Origin: Brevibacterium daeguense
GTDB taxonomy: Bacteria > Actinomycetota > Actinomycetes > Actinomycetales > Brevibacteriaceae
Assembly (NCBI RefSeq): GCF_021729135.1
Contig: NZ_JAJTWW010000001.1
Location: 434,001-498,000, forward strand
Length of the DNA stretch: 64,000 nucleotides
Reading direction: 5' to 3'
Shown: one piece after another, positions 49,207 to 58,516 of the stretch
Position numbering within the stretch: position 1 is the first letter of the stretch
Layout: each line of letters opens with the position of its first letter
Program-made: the position numbers and the translations under genes
Notes under the pieces: model-generated
The model's input: only the letters and a program-made list of their open reading frames with translations
Databases searched by the model: none
Told to the model about the DNA's origin: nothing

Positions 49207-50163
49207 ATGTCGGCTTCCCCCCTTCCCGGCGAGTACACCGAGGCTCTCGCCGCCTTCATCGAGGATCTTCGGGTCCAGAGCAACGCGTCGGAGCACACCG
49301 TGCGCGGCTACTCGGCAGACGTGCGATCGCTGCTGGAGCACCTCACCGAGGCAGACGGTCAGGGGTTGGCGCTCGCCGACCTCGAGATCGGCAATCTCCG
49401 GCAGTGGCTGCTGGACCAGACGCGCGGCGGCGCCGCCGCGGCGACGACCGCCCGCAGGATCGCAGCAGCCCGGGCCTTCTGCGTGTTCTGCACCCGCACG
49501 CATCGCATGCAGCGGAATCCCGCCGCCCGGCTGTCGTCCCCGCGGAAGGCCTCGCGGCTGCCGGCGGTGCTCCAGCAGAAGCAGACGACGGCGGTTCTCG
49601 ACCGCTCGCACGCGGCTGCGCGGGAGGAGCTGACGGGCAAGGACCTGGCGGTGGCACTGCGGGACACTGCAGTGGTCGAAGTTCTCTATGCGACAGGCAT
49701 GCGAGTGTCGGAGCTCGCTGCCCTCGACGTGGATGACATCGATGACCACAGCCGGCTCATCACCGTGCTCGGAAAGGGCAGCAAGGAGCGGCGCGTCCCC
49801 TTCGGGATTCCGGCAGCGGACGCGCTGGAGGACTGGCTCCGGCGCGGCCGCCCCGAACTGGTCGTGCCCGGCGCGGCGGGGGAGACTCCAGCGGTCTTCC
49901 TCGGCGTCCGCGGAGGACGGATCAATGTCCGACAGGTGCGCGAGATCGTCCACCGGGCAACCCGTGCAATCGACGGTGCTCCCGAGCTGGCGCCGCACGG
50001 GCTGCGCCATTCCGCGGCCACGCACATGCTCGAGAACGGCGCAGATCTGCGCCAGGTCCAGGAGTACCTGGGGCACTCGACGCTGAGCTCGACCCAGATC
50101 TACACCCACGTCTCCCTCGGCAGGCTGTCCGAGAGCTACTTCCGAGCGCACCCTCGGGCCTGA
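49207..50163 (+). CDS. xerC: Tyrosine recombinase XerC
   Basis: 318 residues. Resolves chromosome dimers at dif with XerD. Catalytic Arg166 (GMRVSEL), Lys in GKGSKERR, His264 and Arg267 (HGLRH), and Tyr299 (IYTHV). The N-terminal SAM-like domain begins about residue 10. The stop at 50163 is followed by the convergent NAD(P)-binding gene. Confidence 0.95.
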   Translation: MSASPLPGEYTEALAAFIEDLRVQSNASEHTVRGYSADVRSLLEHLTEADGQGLALADLEIGNLRQWLLDQTRGGAAAATTARRIAAARAFCVFCTRTHRMQRNPAARLSSPRKASRLPAVLQQKQTTAVLDRSHAAAREELTGKDLAVALRDTAVVEVLYATGMRVSELAALDVDDIDDHSRLITVLGKGSKERRVPFGIPAADALEDWLRRGRPELVVPGAAGETPAVFLGVRGGRINVRQVREIVHRATRAIDGAPELAPHGLRHSAATHMLENGADLRQVQEYLGHSTLSSTQIYTHVSLGRLSESYFRAHPRA

Positions 50164-50166
50164 GGA

Positions 50167-50838
50167 TCAGCTCCCCAGGTGCGCGTCCAGCGCGTCGCCG
50201 AGCGGCTGCTCCCCGTCGAGGATGTCGAAGTCCCGACCGAAGGTCCGTTCGTCGTCGAGGATGTGAGCGATGAATCGGGCAACGTCCCCACGCCGCGTGG
50301 TGCCGCCGCGCTCGAGGTTCTCGCCCACCTCAAGCTCTCCGGTGGCCGGATCGTCGGTGAGGCCGCCCGGGCTGACGATTGTCCAGTCGAGATCCGCGGC
50401 GCGCAGGGCGTTGTCCGCCTCCCGCTTGCACGCCCAGTACGCTGCGAAGACTTCCTCCGCGTCCGGCTGGGTGGGCTGCTTTGCGCCGATGAAGGAGATC
50501 TGCACGAAGCGCTGGATGTTCGCCGCGAGCGCGGCCTGAATCGATCGGACGGATCCTGCGAGATCCATGGTGTACTTCCGGAACGCCCCGGAAGCGCCGC
50601 CGGCGCCTGCGGCGAAGACGACGGCCTCGGCGTCACCGAAGGCCTCCTGCAGCTCCGCGACGGATGCGTTCTCCGCATCGCACACAACGGGATCGCCGCC
50701 GATGCCGCGGATCTCCTCGGCCTGATCCGGATTGCGGATGATCGACCGAACCGCGACGTCCTTCTCGGCGAGCAGCTCGGTCAGGAGGAGGGCGATCTTT
50801 CCGTGTCCGCCGACTACGGCGATGCGTGAAATGGTCAT
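50167..50838 (-). CDS. NAD(P)-binding (atypical SDR) protein
   Basis: 223 residues. Rossmann motif VVGGHGKIA at residues 8-16, an NAD(P)-binding family of the NmrA/UDP-epimerase-like type (PF13460). Substrate unknown. ATG with GGAAGGGGG upstream. Convergent with xerC (3-bp gap) and transcribed in the direction opposite to the dprA-xerC run. Inserted between xerC and the peptidase gene. Confidence 0.82.
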   Translation of the reverse strand: MTISRIAVVGGHGKIALLLTELLAEKDVAVRSIIRNPDQAEEIRGIGGDPVVCDAENASVAELQEAFGDAEAVVFAAGAGGASGAFRKYTMDLAGSVRSIQAALAANIQRFVQISFIGAKQPTQPDAEEVFAAYWACKREADNALRAADLDWTIVSPGGLTDDPATGELEVGENLERGGTTRRGDVARFIAHILDDERTFGRDFDILDGEQPLGDALDAHLGS

Positions 50839-50901
50839 ACCCCCTTCCTAACAGTTCACGGGCTGAGGTCAAGGCGCACCTGCCTCAGCTGCCCATCAGC
50901 C

Positions 50902-51921
50902 TCAATTGCGCGCCTGGTACTCCCAGTGCCAGGGCTCGGGCAGTGAGCCGGTGCTGCGCGCCCAGCTCGGATGTATCCATCCGTAGCGAGGGGCGTTCGC
51001 CCGCATCCACTCGTGCTGCACCGTTCCGAACGAGTTGATTCCGCCGCCCAGGTCCACGGCCAGCCCCCAGCCGTGATTCGAGGTTCCCGGAGTGGCGGCC
51101 ATCCGCCCCTTCCGACGCTTGAGCACCACCTGGGTGGCGTAGTCGCGGTAGGAGTCGGTCACGGAGATGCGCGTTCCGAAGCGCTGGGAGTAGGCCGTCG
51201 CCAGCGTCTCGAACGCCGCAGCGGCGTCGCAGCGCAGCAGATGCCCCGGCGCCGCGGCGACCGGACACAGTGCCACAGCGGGGATCCTGCCGTTCTGATG
51301 ACCGCCCCAGGCTCCGGCGCCGCTGCTGGCGTCACCCCCGGCCGGCGGCGGCAGCTCGGCAAGCGCGTTCGCCTCCGGAAGGAGCACTGTCGCATCCGCG
51401 GAGAAGAACTGCGCCGGATTGAGATAGTCCTTCTCGGCGTCCGCGCGCCACACACCGACGTGCACGCAGCCGTCATCGCAATGGGAGGGTTCGGCAACCG
51501 TGCCGATCGGATGACCGGCGAACACCTCGTCGCCGGCGCGCAGATCCGACTCGACCGGCTCGAACGACACCACATGACCGTCGACGTGCAGGCTGAGCAC
51601 CGATCTGCCGGCCACGCTGCCGGAGAATCGCACGGTGCCGGACTGCGGAGCGCGGATCGGCTCGCCGGGCAGCGCGGCGACGTCGATGCCTCGGTGACCC
51701 TGCTGCCAGTTCTGCGCCGGCTTGTCGAATGCCCGGACGATCTCGAACCCGGGCACCGGCGTGAACCAGGTGCGACGATCGTCGATCGCCTGCGCCGGCA
51801 TCGCCAGCCCGGCGGCGAGCACGACTGCTGCGAGCACGACTGCTGCGAGCAGAGCGGTCAGCACAGAGGCACGGAACCGCAGGAGGTGAGCGAGTTGGGA
51901 AGCAGAAGGGGATACGACCAT
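50902..51921 (-). CDS. Bifunctional M23 (LytM) and VanY/M15 peptidase, exported
   Basis: 339 residues. Signal peptide (residues 1-45) includes a tandem 15-bp DNA repeat. Residues 70-175 are an M23 domain with His76/Asp80 (HRGID) and His154 (CVHVGV); the first His of the usual HxH motif is Cys152, as in many actinobacterial members. Residues 220-339 are an M15/VanY D,D-carboxypeptidase domain with His283 and Asp290 (SNHGWGLAVD) and His332 (EPWHWE). The pair would act on cell-wall crosslinks and D-Ala termini. Confidence 0.82.
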   Translation of the reverse strand: MVVSPSASQLAHLLRFRASVLTALLAAVVLAAVVLAAGLAMPAQAIDDRRTWFTPVPGFEIVRAFDKPAQNWQQGHRGIDVAALPGEPIRAPQSGTVRFSGSVAGRSVLSLHVDGHVVSFEPVESDLRAGDEVFAGHPIGTVAEPSHCDDGCVHVGVWRADAEKDYLNPAQFFSADATVLLPEANALAELPPPAGGDASSGAGAWGGHQNGRIPAVALCPVAAAPGHLLRCDAAAAFETLATAYSQRFGTRISVTDSYRDYATQVVLKRRKGRMAATPGTSNHGWGLAVDLGGGINSFGTVQHEWMRANAPRYGWIHPSWARSTGSLPEPWHWEYQARN

Positions 51922-52051
51922 GCCCCTCACCTTCGCCTGGGCGACGATGCCGCGCCACGACGATTCACCAGCTGTGGACGGGCGACGAGGATCCACAAGG
52001 TGGTGGACGCGGTCGAGGGACGACAATCCACAGCCTGCCTCGCCGTGCGGT

Positions 52052-52080
52052 TTGGCCCTGTTGGCTGCCCGTCGTAGAAT
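52052..52080 (+). promoter_or_regulatory. rpsB promoter
   Basis: TTGGCC (52052-52057), 17 bases, TAGAAT (52075-52080), giving a leader of about 240 bases before rpsB. Confidence 0.6.
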
Positions 52081-52086
52081 GAGCCC

Positions 52087-52326
52087 AGCGGAAGTGTCTT
52101 CGCTTCCGACTACGCGTATTCGACTTCCCGTCGGCTGCCGCCGGTGCGAATCCACCTGACTTCCTGACAGTGCACTGCTGTGCGCAGACAGAGTCACGGG
52201 CTTCGTGGGCAGCCGCGGCGGATACCAGGAATCAACCGAAACGTCGCCGGTGAAGCGCATGTCGTCCAGCCGGGGACTCGACAGTGCGGCTGCCACGAGC
52301 GGCCGCCATGAAAGGAGTGCGTCGGC
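52087..52326 (+). ncRNA. Structured 5' leader of rpsB
   Basis: GGCAGCCG at 52208-52215 can pair with CGGCTGCC at 52132-52139 or with the identical CGGCTGCC at 52287-52294; the second adds one more pair (52216 with 52286). The later partner is close to the AAAGGAG at 52311-52317. A local hairpin GGAAG/CTTCC lies near 52090-52107. Ribosomal protein S2 autoregulates rpsB in other bacteria; this leader is a candidate for a different structure doing so. The rest of the gap (51922-52051) shows short TGTGGA/TCCACA repeats only. Confidence 0.45.
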
Positions 52327-53280
52327 ATGGCCGTCGTCACCACTCGCCAGCTGCTCGACAGCGGCGTCCACTTCGGGCATCAGACCCGTCGCTGGAACCC
52401 CAAGATGAAGCGCTTCATCTTCACCGAGCGCAACGGCATCTACATCATCGACCTGCAGCAGACCCTGGGCTACATCGACTCGGCATTCGAGTTCGTCAAG
52501 GAGACCGTGGCCCACGGCGGCTCGATCCTGTTCGTCGGCACCAAGAAGCAGGCCCAGGAAGCCATCGAGGAGCAGGCCAAGCGCGTCGGCCAGCCCTACG
52601 TCAACCAGCGCTGGCTGGGCGGCATGCTGACCAACTTCCAGACCATCTCGGGCCGTCTGCGCCGCCTCAAGGAGCTTGAGGAGATCGACTTCGACGACGT
52701 CGCGGGCTCCGGTCACACGAAGAAGGAGCTTCTCATCCTCAGCCGTGAGAAGGAGAAGCTCGAGAGGACCCTCGGCGGCATCCGCGACATGCAGCGGACT
52801 CCGTCGGCAGTGTGGATCGTCGACACCAAGAAGGAGCACCTGGCCGTCGACGAGGCGAAGAAGCTGGGCATCCCGGTGATCGCGATCCTCGACACCAACT
52901 GCGACCCCGACGACGTCGACTACCCGATCCCGGGCAACGATGACTCCATCCGCTCGGTCAACCTGCTCACCCGCGTCGTCGCCGACGCTGTCGCCGAGGG
53001 CCTGATCAAGCGCCACTCGTCGGACGACAAGGGCGAGAAGAATGTCTCCGCCGTCGAGCCGATGCCCGAGTGGGAGCGGGAGCTCCTCGAGGGCAAGTCC
53101 GAGGGCGAAGCCCAGCAGACAGCCTCGGACGAGGCGGCCGCTGAGCCTGCCGAAACACCGGCCGAGGCCGCCGAGGTGTCCGCTGAGTCCGCCGAAGCGC
53201 CGGCCGAATCCGCCGAGGCGTCCGCTGGGGCGACCACCGAATCCGCCGAAGCCGACAGCACCGAGTCGACCCAGGCCTGA
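52327..53280 (+). CDS. rpsB: 30S ribosomal protein S2
   Basis: 317 residues; the core ([23 protein letters not shown]) ends near residue 240. The rest is an Ala/Glu/Ser-rich extension with imperfect repeats of the [10 protein letters not shown] type, low in complexity. ATG after AAAGGAG. Confidence 0.96.
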   Translation: MAVVTTRQLLDSGVHFGHQTRRWNPKMKRFIFTERNGIYIIDLQQTLGYIDSAFEFVKETVAHGGSILFVGTKKQAQEAIEEQAKRVGQPYVNQRWLGGMLTNFQTISGRLRRLKELEEIDFDDVAGSGHTKKELLILSREKEKLERTLGGIRDMQRTPSAVWIVDTKKEHLAVDEAKKLGIPVIAILDTNCDPDDVDYPIPGNDDSIRSVNLLTRVVADAVAEGLIKRHSSDDKGEKNVSAVEPMPEWERELLEGKSEGEAQQTASDEAAAEPAETPAEAAEVSAESAEAPAESAEASAGATTESAEADSTESTQA

Positions 53281-53289
53281 GCTGATCCG

Positions 53290-53321
53290 GGCCGCGCCCG
53301 CAGGATCCTGTGGGCGCGGCC
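53290..53321 (+). terminator. Hairpin between rpsB and tsf
   Basis: 10-bp arms 53290-53299 and 53312-53321 surround another palindrome (CAGGATCCTG), giving a nearly continuous 32-base palindrome; no T-tract. It may attenuate tsf. Confidence 0.55.
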
Positions 53322-53351
53322 TTCCACACATCTCGTGACTTAAGGAGATCC

Positions 53352-54179
53352 ATGGCAAATTACACAGCTGCTGACATCAAGGAACTGCGCGAGAAGACCG
53401 GCGCCGGGATGATGGACGTCAAGAAGGCTCTCGAAGAGGCGCAGGGAGATCAGGCCAAGGCCGTCGAGATCCTGCGGGTCAAGGGACTCAAGGGAGCCAC
53501 CAAGCGCGAGGGACGATCGACCTCGGACGGACTCGTCGCCACGCACGTCGCCGACGGTGTCGGCACCATGATCGAGCTGAACTCGGAGACCGACTTCGTC
53601 GCGAAGTCCGACAAGTTCATCGAGCTCGCCGATCAGGTGCTCGATCTGGCAGTGCAGAACTCGGCCGCCTCGGCCGAGGATCTCCTCGCTGCCGAGGTCG
53701 ACGGCAAGCCGGTATCGCAGATCATCACCGAGGGTGGCGCGGCTCTGGGCGAGAAGGTGGACCTGCGCCGCGTCGGCCGGATCGAAGGCGCGAACATCGA
53801 GTCGTACCTCCACCGCACCAACAAGGATCTGCCGCCGCAGGTCGGCGTGCTGCTCGCCTTCGAGGGCGACGACACCGAGGTTGCCCACGATGTCGCGGTT
53901 CACATCGCAGCACTGACGCCGAAGTACTTCTCCCGTGACGACGTACCTGCCGACATCGTCGAGAAGGAGCGTGAGATCGCTCTGGAGACGGCCAAGAACG
54001 AAGGCAAGCCCGAACAGGCGCTGCCGAAGATCGTCGAAGGCCGCGTCAACGGGTTCTTCAAGGAGAACTGCCTGCTGGACCAGGGCTTCGCCAAGGAGCC
54101 CAAGAAGTCCGTGGCATCGGTGCTCGAAGAGGCTGGCGTCAAGGCGACCGGCTTCCTGCGCTTCCGCGTGGGCAGCTGA
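53352..54179 (+). CDS. tsf: Elongation factor Ts
   Basis: 275 residues. UBA-like N-terminus (MANYTAADIKELREKTGAGMMDVKKALEEA) and the paired core domains. Exchanges GDP for GTP on EF-Tu. ATG at 53352 with AAGGAG. Ends before a strong terminator. Confidence 0.97.
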   Translation: MANYTAADIKELREKTGAGMMDVKKALEEAQGDQAKAVEILRVKGLKGATKREGRSTSDGLVATHVADGVGTMIELNSETDFVAKSDKFIELADQVLDLAVQNSAASAEDLLAAEVDGKPVSQIITEGGAALGEKVDLRRVGRIEGANIESYLHRTNKDLPPQVGVLLAFEGDDTEVAHDVAVHIAALTPKYFSRDDVPADIVEKEREIALETAKNEGKPEQALPKIVEGRVNGFFKENCLLDQGFAKEPKKSVASVLEEAGVKATGFLRFRVGS

Positions 54180-54239
54180 GCTCGGACACAGCAGAGCACA
54201 GCACAGCAGAGCTGACGGCGCCTGAGCCGTGAGCCGCCG

Positions 54240-54271
54240 GCAGAGGGCGGGGCGATTGCCCCGCCCTCTGC
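54240..54271 (+). terminator. Rho-independent-like terminator after tsf
   Basis: Perfect 14-bp stem, 4-base loop GATT, followed by TCGTTCC. Upstream there is also a direct repeat of CACAGCAGAGC (54187-54197 and 54202-54212) in the 253-bp gap; a possible pyrH -10 TACACT lies at 54350-54355. Confidence 0.8.
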
Positions 54272-54433
54272 TCGTTCCCGGCGAAGTCCGCAGCGCCTCG
54301 GATGCGCGAGTGCCCAGCGAGGGCCGCCACGGGACCGGGAGCGGACCGCTACACTGGTCGATGGCTCCCGCGCCCACCTGCCCCCGGCACCCCGGTGAGC
54401 AGCAGCCATTCCGGACACTGAGGAAGAGAGCAA

Positions 54434-55243
54434 ATGTCAGACGTCCCTGTGCACGCCTCCAGCCACCAGCGAATCCCGACCAGGACGCATCGCCGACGGG
54501 TGCTCCTCAAACTCTCCGGAGAGGTCTTCGGCGGAGGTGAGGTGGGCGTCAATCCCGATGTCGTCGCCTCGGTCGCACGCCAGATCGCCCCGGTGGTGCC
54601 CGAAGTGGAGATCAGCATCGTCGTCGGCGGCGGCAACTTCTTCCGCGGCGCGGAACTGTCGCAGCGCGGAATGGACCGCACGCGCGCAGACTACATGGGC
54701 ATGCTCGGCACCGTGATGAACTGCCTGGCACTGCAGGACTTCCTGGAGCAGGCGGGAGTCGACACCCGCGTGCAGACTGCCATTCCGATGACCCAGGTCG
54801 CCGAGACCTACATCCCGCGGCGGGCCATGCGGCACATGGAGAAGGGCCGTGTGGTGATCTTCGGAGCCGGAGCCGGCCTGCCGTTCTTCTCGACCGACAC
54901 CGTGGCCGCCCAGCGAGCGCTGGAGATCCGCGCTGACGTCGTGCTGATCGCGAAGAACGGCGTCGACGGCGTCTACACCGACGATCCGAAGAAGAATCCG
55001 AACGCGCAGAAGATCGATCGCATCACCTATGAGGAGGCGCTGGCGCGGGGACTCAAAGTCGTGGACTCGACGGCATTCTCCCTGTGCATGGACAACAAGC
55101 TGCCGATGCTCGTCTTCGGCATGGAAGGGGACCGCACCCTGCAGCGTGCGATCGCCGGCGAGGAGATCGGCACGATCGTCGAGTCGGCAGAGGAGAAGGC
55201 GCCCGCGATCGCCGCCGAGCGCAGCGCCACGGAAACTGCCTAG
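54434..55243 (+). CDS. pyrH: Uridylate kinase
   Basis: 269 residues. Phosphorylates UMP to UDP. Amino acid kinase fold: [23 protein letters not shown], and the [11 protein letters not shown] loop. About 20 extra residues at the N-terminus and a short acidic tail ([18 protein letters not shown]). ATG with GAGGAAGAG upstream. Confidence 0.95.
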   Translation: MSDVPVHASSHQRIPTRTHRRRVLLKLSGEVFGGGEVGVNPDVVASVARQIAPVVPEVEISIVVGGGNFFRGAELSQRGMDRTRADYMGMLGTVMNCLALQDFLEQAGVDTRVQTAIPMTQVAETYIPRRAMRHMEKGRVVIFGAGAGLPFFSTDTVAAQRALEIRADVVLIAKNGVDGVYTDDPKKNPNAQKIDRITYEEALARGLKVVDSTAFSLCMDNKLPMLVFGMEGDRTLQRAIAGEEIGTIVESAEEKAPAIAAERSATETA

Positions 55244-55246
55244 AAT
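55241..55246 (+). promoter_or_regulatory. Possible -10 box of frr
   Basis: TAGAAT overlaps the pyrH stop codon, 36 bases before the frr GTG. No clear -35. Confidence 0.35.
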
Positions 55247-55282
55247 AGTCAGCAACACCACCAGCGAGCGAAAGAGTACCCC

Positions 55283-55840
55283 GTGATCAAGGAAACCCTG
55301 ACCGAAGCCCGGCAGAAGATGGACAAGGCCGTCGAAGTCACCCAGGATGCCTTCGGATCCGTTCGGACCGGCCGCGCCAACCCCGCTCTCTTCGCGAACC
55401 TCCTGGTCGACTACTACGGTGCCCCGACTCCGATGCAGCAGCTCGCGTCGTTTCAGGTTCCCGAGGCCCGCACCCTGCTCATCACCCCCTACGACCGCGG
55501 TGCGCTGAGCAACATCGAGACCGCCCTGCGCAACTCCGACATCGGCGCCAACCCTGCCAACGACGGCAATGTGATCCGCGTGGTGCTGCCGGAGCTCACG
55601 GAGGAGCGCCGCAAGGAATACGTCAAGGTCGTCAAGGGCAACGCCGAGGAGGGCCGGGTCTCCGTCCGCAACATCCGGCGCCGCGCCAAGGAGTCGCTGG
55701 AGAAGATCCAGAAGGACGGAGACGCCGGCGAGGACGAGGTCCGCGCGGCGATCCAGGAGCTCGAGGACCTGACGAAGAAGAAGGTCGACGAGATCGACAC
55801 GCTGCTCGTCGCCAAGGAAGCCGAACTCCTCGAGGTGTGA
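55283..55840 (+). CDS. frr: Ribosome-recycling factor
   Basis: 185 residues, full length. Three-helix bundle and beta/alpha domain; conserved VRTGRANPALFANLLVDYYGAPTP. GTG start. The stop abuts cdsA. Confidence 0.97.
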   Translation: MIKETLTEARQKMDKAVEVTQDAFGSVRTGRANPALFANLLVDYYGAPTPMQQLASFQVPEARTLLITPYDRGALSNIETALRNSDIGANPANDGNVIRVVLPELTEERRKEYVKVVKGNAEEGRVSVRNIRRRAKESLEKIQKDGDAGEDEVRAAIQELEDLTKKKVDEIDTLLVAKEAELLEV

Positions 55841-55845
55841 GGACG

Positions 55846-56958
55846 ATGTCCCCGGACGAGCTGCCGACCTCTCCGGCAGATCGCGGACGCCCCGCCGGCT
55901 CCGGTGACGCCCGGGCGGGCGCCGTCCCCTTCCCCAAGCGCCGGGATCTGCGCCGAGCCGAACAGGCTCGACTTGATACCCCGTCTCCACCCGACTCCGC
56001 CTCGGACCCGGGTGAGGTCGAGCTGGGCTACGGCCACGGATTGGTGACCCCGCACCCGCAGGCGGAAGTGGACGCCGAGGCGGTCGCTGCCGCACAGACC
56101 GCCGGCACCTCCACGACGGTCGAGGAGCCGGCGAAGAAGGACTACGGCCGGGCCGGCCGCAACCTGCCGGCGGCCATCGGCGTCGGCGTCGTGCTCGGCG
56201 GGTCCGTGCTGGCCTCGCTGCTGTTCTACCCTCCGTCCTTCGTCGTGCTCACCCTCATCGGGGTGATGGCGGCCATGTGGGAGCTGGCGAACGCGCTCTC
56301 CCGCTCCGGTTCGGTCGTCGCACGGGTGCCGACGATGACTGCCGCGGCGTGCATGCTCGCCGCGACCTACTTCGGCGGACGAGAGGCCCTGTGGGTGACG
56401 TTCACCGTCGGCACGGGAGCAGTGCTCCTGTTCACCCTCTTCGAACACCGGGCCAATCCCGTCAAGGACGTCTGCCTGAGCCTGTTCGCCCTGACCTACG
56501 TCGGCCTGGGCGCCTCCTTCGTCGTCCACATGCTGACCTTCGAACAGGGAAACCTGCTCGCCATCTGCTTCCTGGCCCTGGTCGTCGCCTCCGACATCGG
56601 CGGGTACGCCTTCGGCGTCATGTGGGGAAAGCACCCCATCGCCCCGAGCATCTCGCCCAAGAAGTCCTGGGAGGGCTATGCCGGCTCTGCGCTGCTGTCG
56701 ACAGCAGTCGCGATCGGCATGGCCTGGTGGGTATTCGACGCGCCGCTGTGGACGGGCGTGGTCCTCGGAGTCGTGATCCCGGCGGTCGCCACTCTGGGCG
56801 ATTTCTCCGAATCGATGATCAAGCGCGACCTCGACCTCAAGGACATGGGCACGCTGCTGCCCGGGCACGGGGGAGTGATGGACCGGCTCGACTCGATCCT
56901 GCCGACCGCCCCCGTCGCGCTCATTTTGTTCAGCTTCCTGCCGGGCTACGCGACCTGA
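55846..56958 (+). CDS. cdsA: Phosphatidate cytidylyltransferase
   Basis: 370 residues. Makes CDP-diacylglycerol. About 105 disordered N-terminal residues (Pro/Ala/Glu) precede roughly eight membrane segments. The C-terminal signature SPKKSWEGYAGS and GDFSESMIKRDLDLKDMGTLLPGHGGVMDRLDS holds catalytic Asp residues. An earlier GTG at 55837 overlapping the frr stop is an alternative start. Confidence 0.93.
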   Translation: MSPDELPTSPADRGRPAGSGDARAGAVPFPKRRDLRRAEQARLDTPSPPDSASDPGEVELGYGHGLVTPHPQAEVDAEAVAAAQTAGTSTTVEEPAKKDYGRAGRNLPAAIGVGVVLGGSVLASLLFYPPSFVVLTLIGVMAAMWELANALSRSGSVVARVPTMTAAACMLAATYFGGREALWVTFTVGTGAVLLFTLFEHRANPVKDVCLSLFALTYVGLGASFVVHMLTFEQGNLLAICFLALVVASDIGGYAFGVMWGKHPIAPSISPKKSWEGYAGSALLSTAVAIGMAWWVFDAPLWTGVVLGVVIPAVATLGDFSESMIKRDLDLKDMGTLLPGHGGVMDRLDSILPTAPVALILFSFLPGYAT

Positions 56959-57053
56959 TCCCCAGGGCCTGTGACAGCGCTGCGAGCGGCAGCCCGGCGT
57001 CGACCCCAGAACCGCACTTCTGCAAGACCTGCGCCGGTGATAGAACTGGAGGC

Positions 57054-58466
57054 GTGACCACCATCGAATCGCTGTCCCGCGCGCTGCCTGCCGACATCAT
57101 CATCACCGACCCCGATGTGATGGAGCGCTATCTCCACGACGACGCGGAGTGGGCACCCTTCGAACCCGCGCTGGCGGTGATCCGCCCGCGCAGCACGGAC
57201 CAGGTGCTCGCCGCTGTCACCTGGTGCATCGACAACCGGGTCGCGGTCGTGCCTCGGGGATCGGGCACCGGCCTGTCCGGTGGCGCCAACTCCCTCGCCG
57301 GCAGCCTCGTGATCTCGCTCGACGCGATGGACCGGGTGATCGACGTGGACCCGGTCGAGCGCACGGCGCGCGTCCAGCCCGGAGTCATCAACGAACACCT
57401 CCGCACTCGGGTCGCCGAGGACGGCCTCTGGTACCCGCCGGACCCCGCATCCGCGCCGTGGTCGTCGATCGGCGGCAACGTGGCCACGAACGCGGGCGGC
57501 CTGTGCTGCGTCAAATACGGCGTGACCGGCGAATACGTCATCAGCCTGGAGATGGTGACCGGCACCGGCAAGCTCGTCCGCCTGGGCAGGCGAACCACCA
57601 AGGACGTCGCCGGCTACGACCTGCGAGGCCTCGTCGTCGGCTCCGAAGGCACCCTCGGCGTCATCACCGAGATCACCGTGCGCCTGCTGCCACTGCCGCC
57701 CGTGGGGACGGCGATCGTCGGCTACTTCGACAGCCTCGTCGCCGCCGGGCAGGGCGTCGCCAACGTCACCGCCGCCGGGGTCATTCCCTCCGCGCTCGAA
57801 CTCGTCGACAAATACTGTCTGAAAGCGGTCGACGACTGGAAGAACATGGGTCTGTCGGCCGACGCCGAGGCGATCCTGCTGGCCGCGACCGACGCTCCCG
57901 GCGCCGCGGGCGTCGAGGAGGCGCGCACCATCGTCGAGGCCTTCGAAGCAGCCGGCGCGACATTCGCCGCGGTCAGCGAGAACGACGAGGAGGCCGACGC
58001 GTTCTTCGCCGCCAGGCGCCTGGCCTACCCGGCGCTCGAACGCCTGGGACCGGTGCTGACCGAGGACATCTGCGTGGCTCGCTCCAAGGTTCCCGAGGTG
58101 CTCGCGCGGATCCAGCAGATCGCGCAGTCCCACGACACGGTGATCGCCCAGATCGCCCACGCCGGCGACGGCAACCTCCACCCGCTGCTCGTGACCCCGC
58201 CCGGCGATGACGAAGCACGGCAGCGTGCCCAGGCAGCCTTCGAGGAGATCATCGCGGTGGCGCTCGAGTTCGGCGGAACCGTCAGCGGCGAGCACGGGAT
58301 CGGGCTGCTCAAGCGCGATGGGCTGGCGGCAGAGCTTTCGCCGGACGTCATCGACATGCACGTCGCGGTCAAGCGAGCACTCGACCCCCACGGCATCATG
58401 AACCCCGGCAAGGTGTTCGAGTCGAGGCCGGCGACCACCTCGCAGGCAGCATCCGAGCAGCTCTGA
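57054..58466 (+). CDS. FAD-linked oxidase (glycolate oxidase GlcD / D-lactate dehydrogenase type)
   Basis: 470 residues. N-terminal PCMH FAD-binding domain (PRGSGTGLSGGANSL, then GGNVATNAGGLCCVKYGVTG) and C-terminal FAD_oxidase_C with the conserved AHAGDGNLHP and SGEHGIGLLK. Oxidises a 2-hydroxy acid such as glycolate or D-lactate; the exact substrate cannot be read. GTG start after GGAG. No glcE/glcF subunits nearby, so it may work alone or with quinone. Confidence 0.88.
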   Translation: MTTIESLSRALPADIIITDPDVMERYLHDDAEWAPFEPALAVIRPRSTDQVLAAVTWCIDNRVAVVPRGSGTGLSGGANSLAGSLVISLDAMDRVIDVDPVERTARVQPGVINEHLRTRVAEDGLWYPPDPASAPWSSIGGNVATNAGGLCCVKYGVTGEYVISLEMVTGTGKLVRLGRRTTKDVAGYDLRGLVVGSEGTLGVITEITVRLLPLPPVGTAIVGYFDSLVAAGQGVANVTAAGVIPSALELVDKYCLKAVDDWKNMGLSADAEAILLAATDAPGAAGVEEARTIVEAFEAAGATFAAVSENDEEADAFFAARRLAYPALERLGPVLTEDICVARSKVPEVLARIQQIAQSHDTVIAQIAHAGDGNLHPLLVTPPGDDEARQRAQAAFEEIIAVALEFGGTVSGEHGIGLLKRDGLAAELSPDVIDMHVAVKRALDPHGIMNPGKVFESRPATTSQAASEQL

Positions 58467-58516
58467 GCGCCGCCTGACAGACGAGGCAGGCCCGGTCATG
58501 CGATACTGGACACCAC

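Noticed and set aside
51960-52040. Cluster of TGTGGA/TCCACA words as DnaA boxes
   Set aside because: None matches the full 9-mer and spacing is irregular.
56277-58466. Long frame running from cdsA into the FAD-linked oxidase
   Set aside because: The upstream part is a frame shadow of cdsA; the true oxidase begins at the GTG at 57054 after GGAG.
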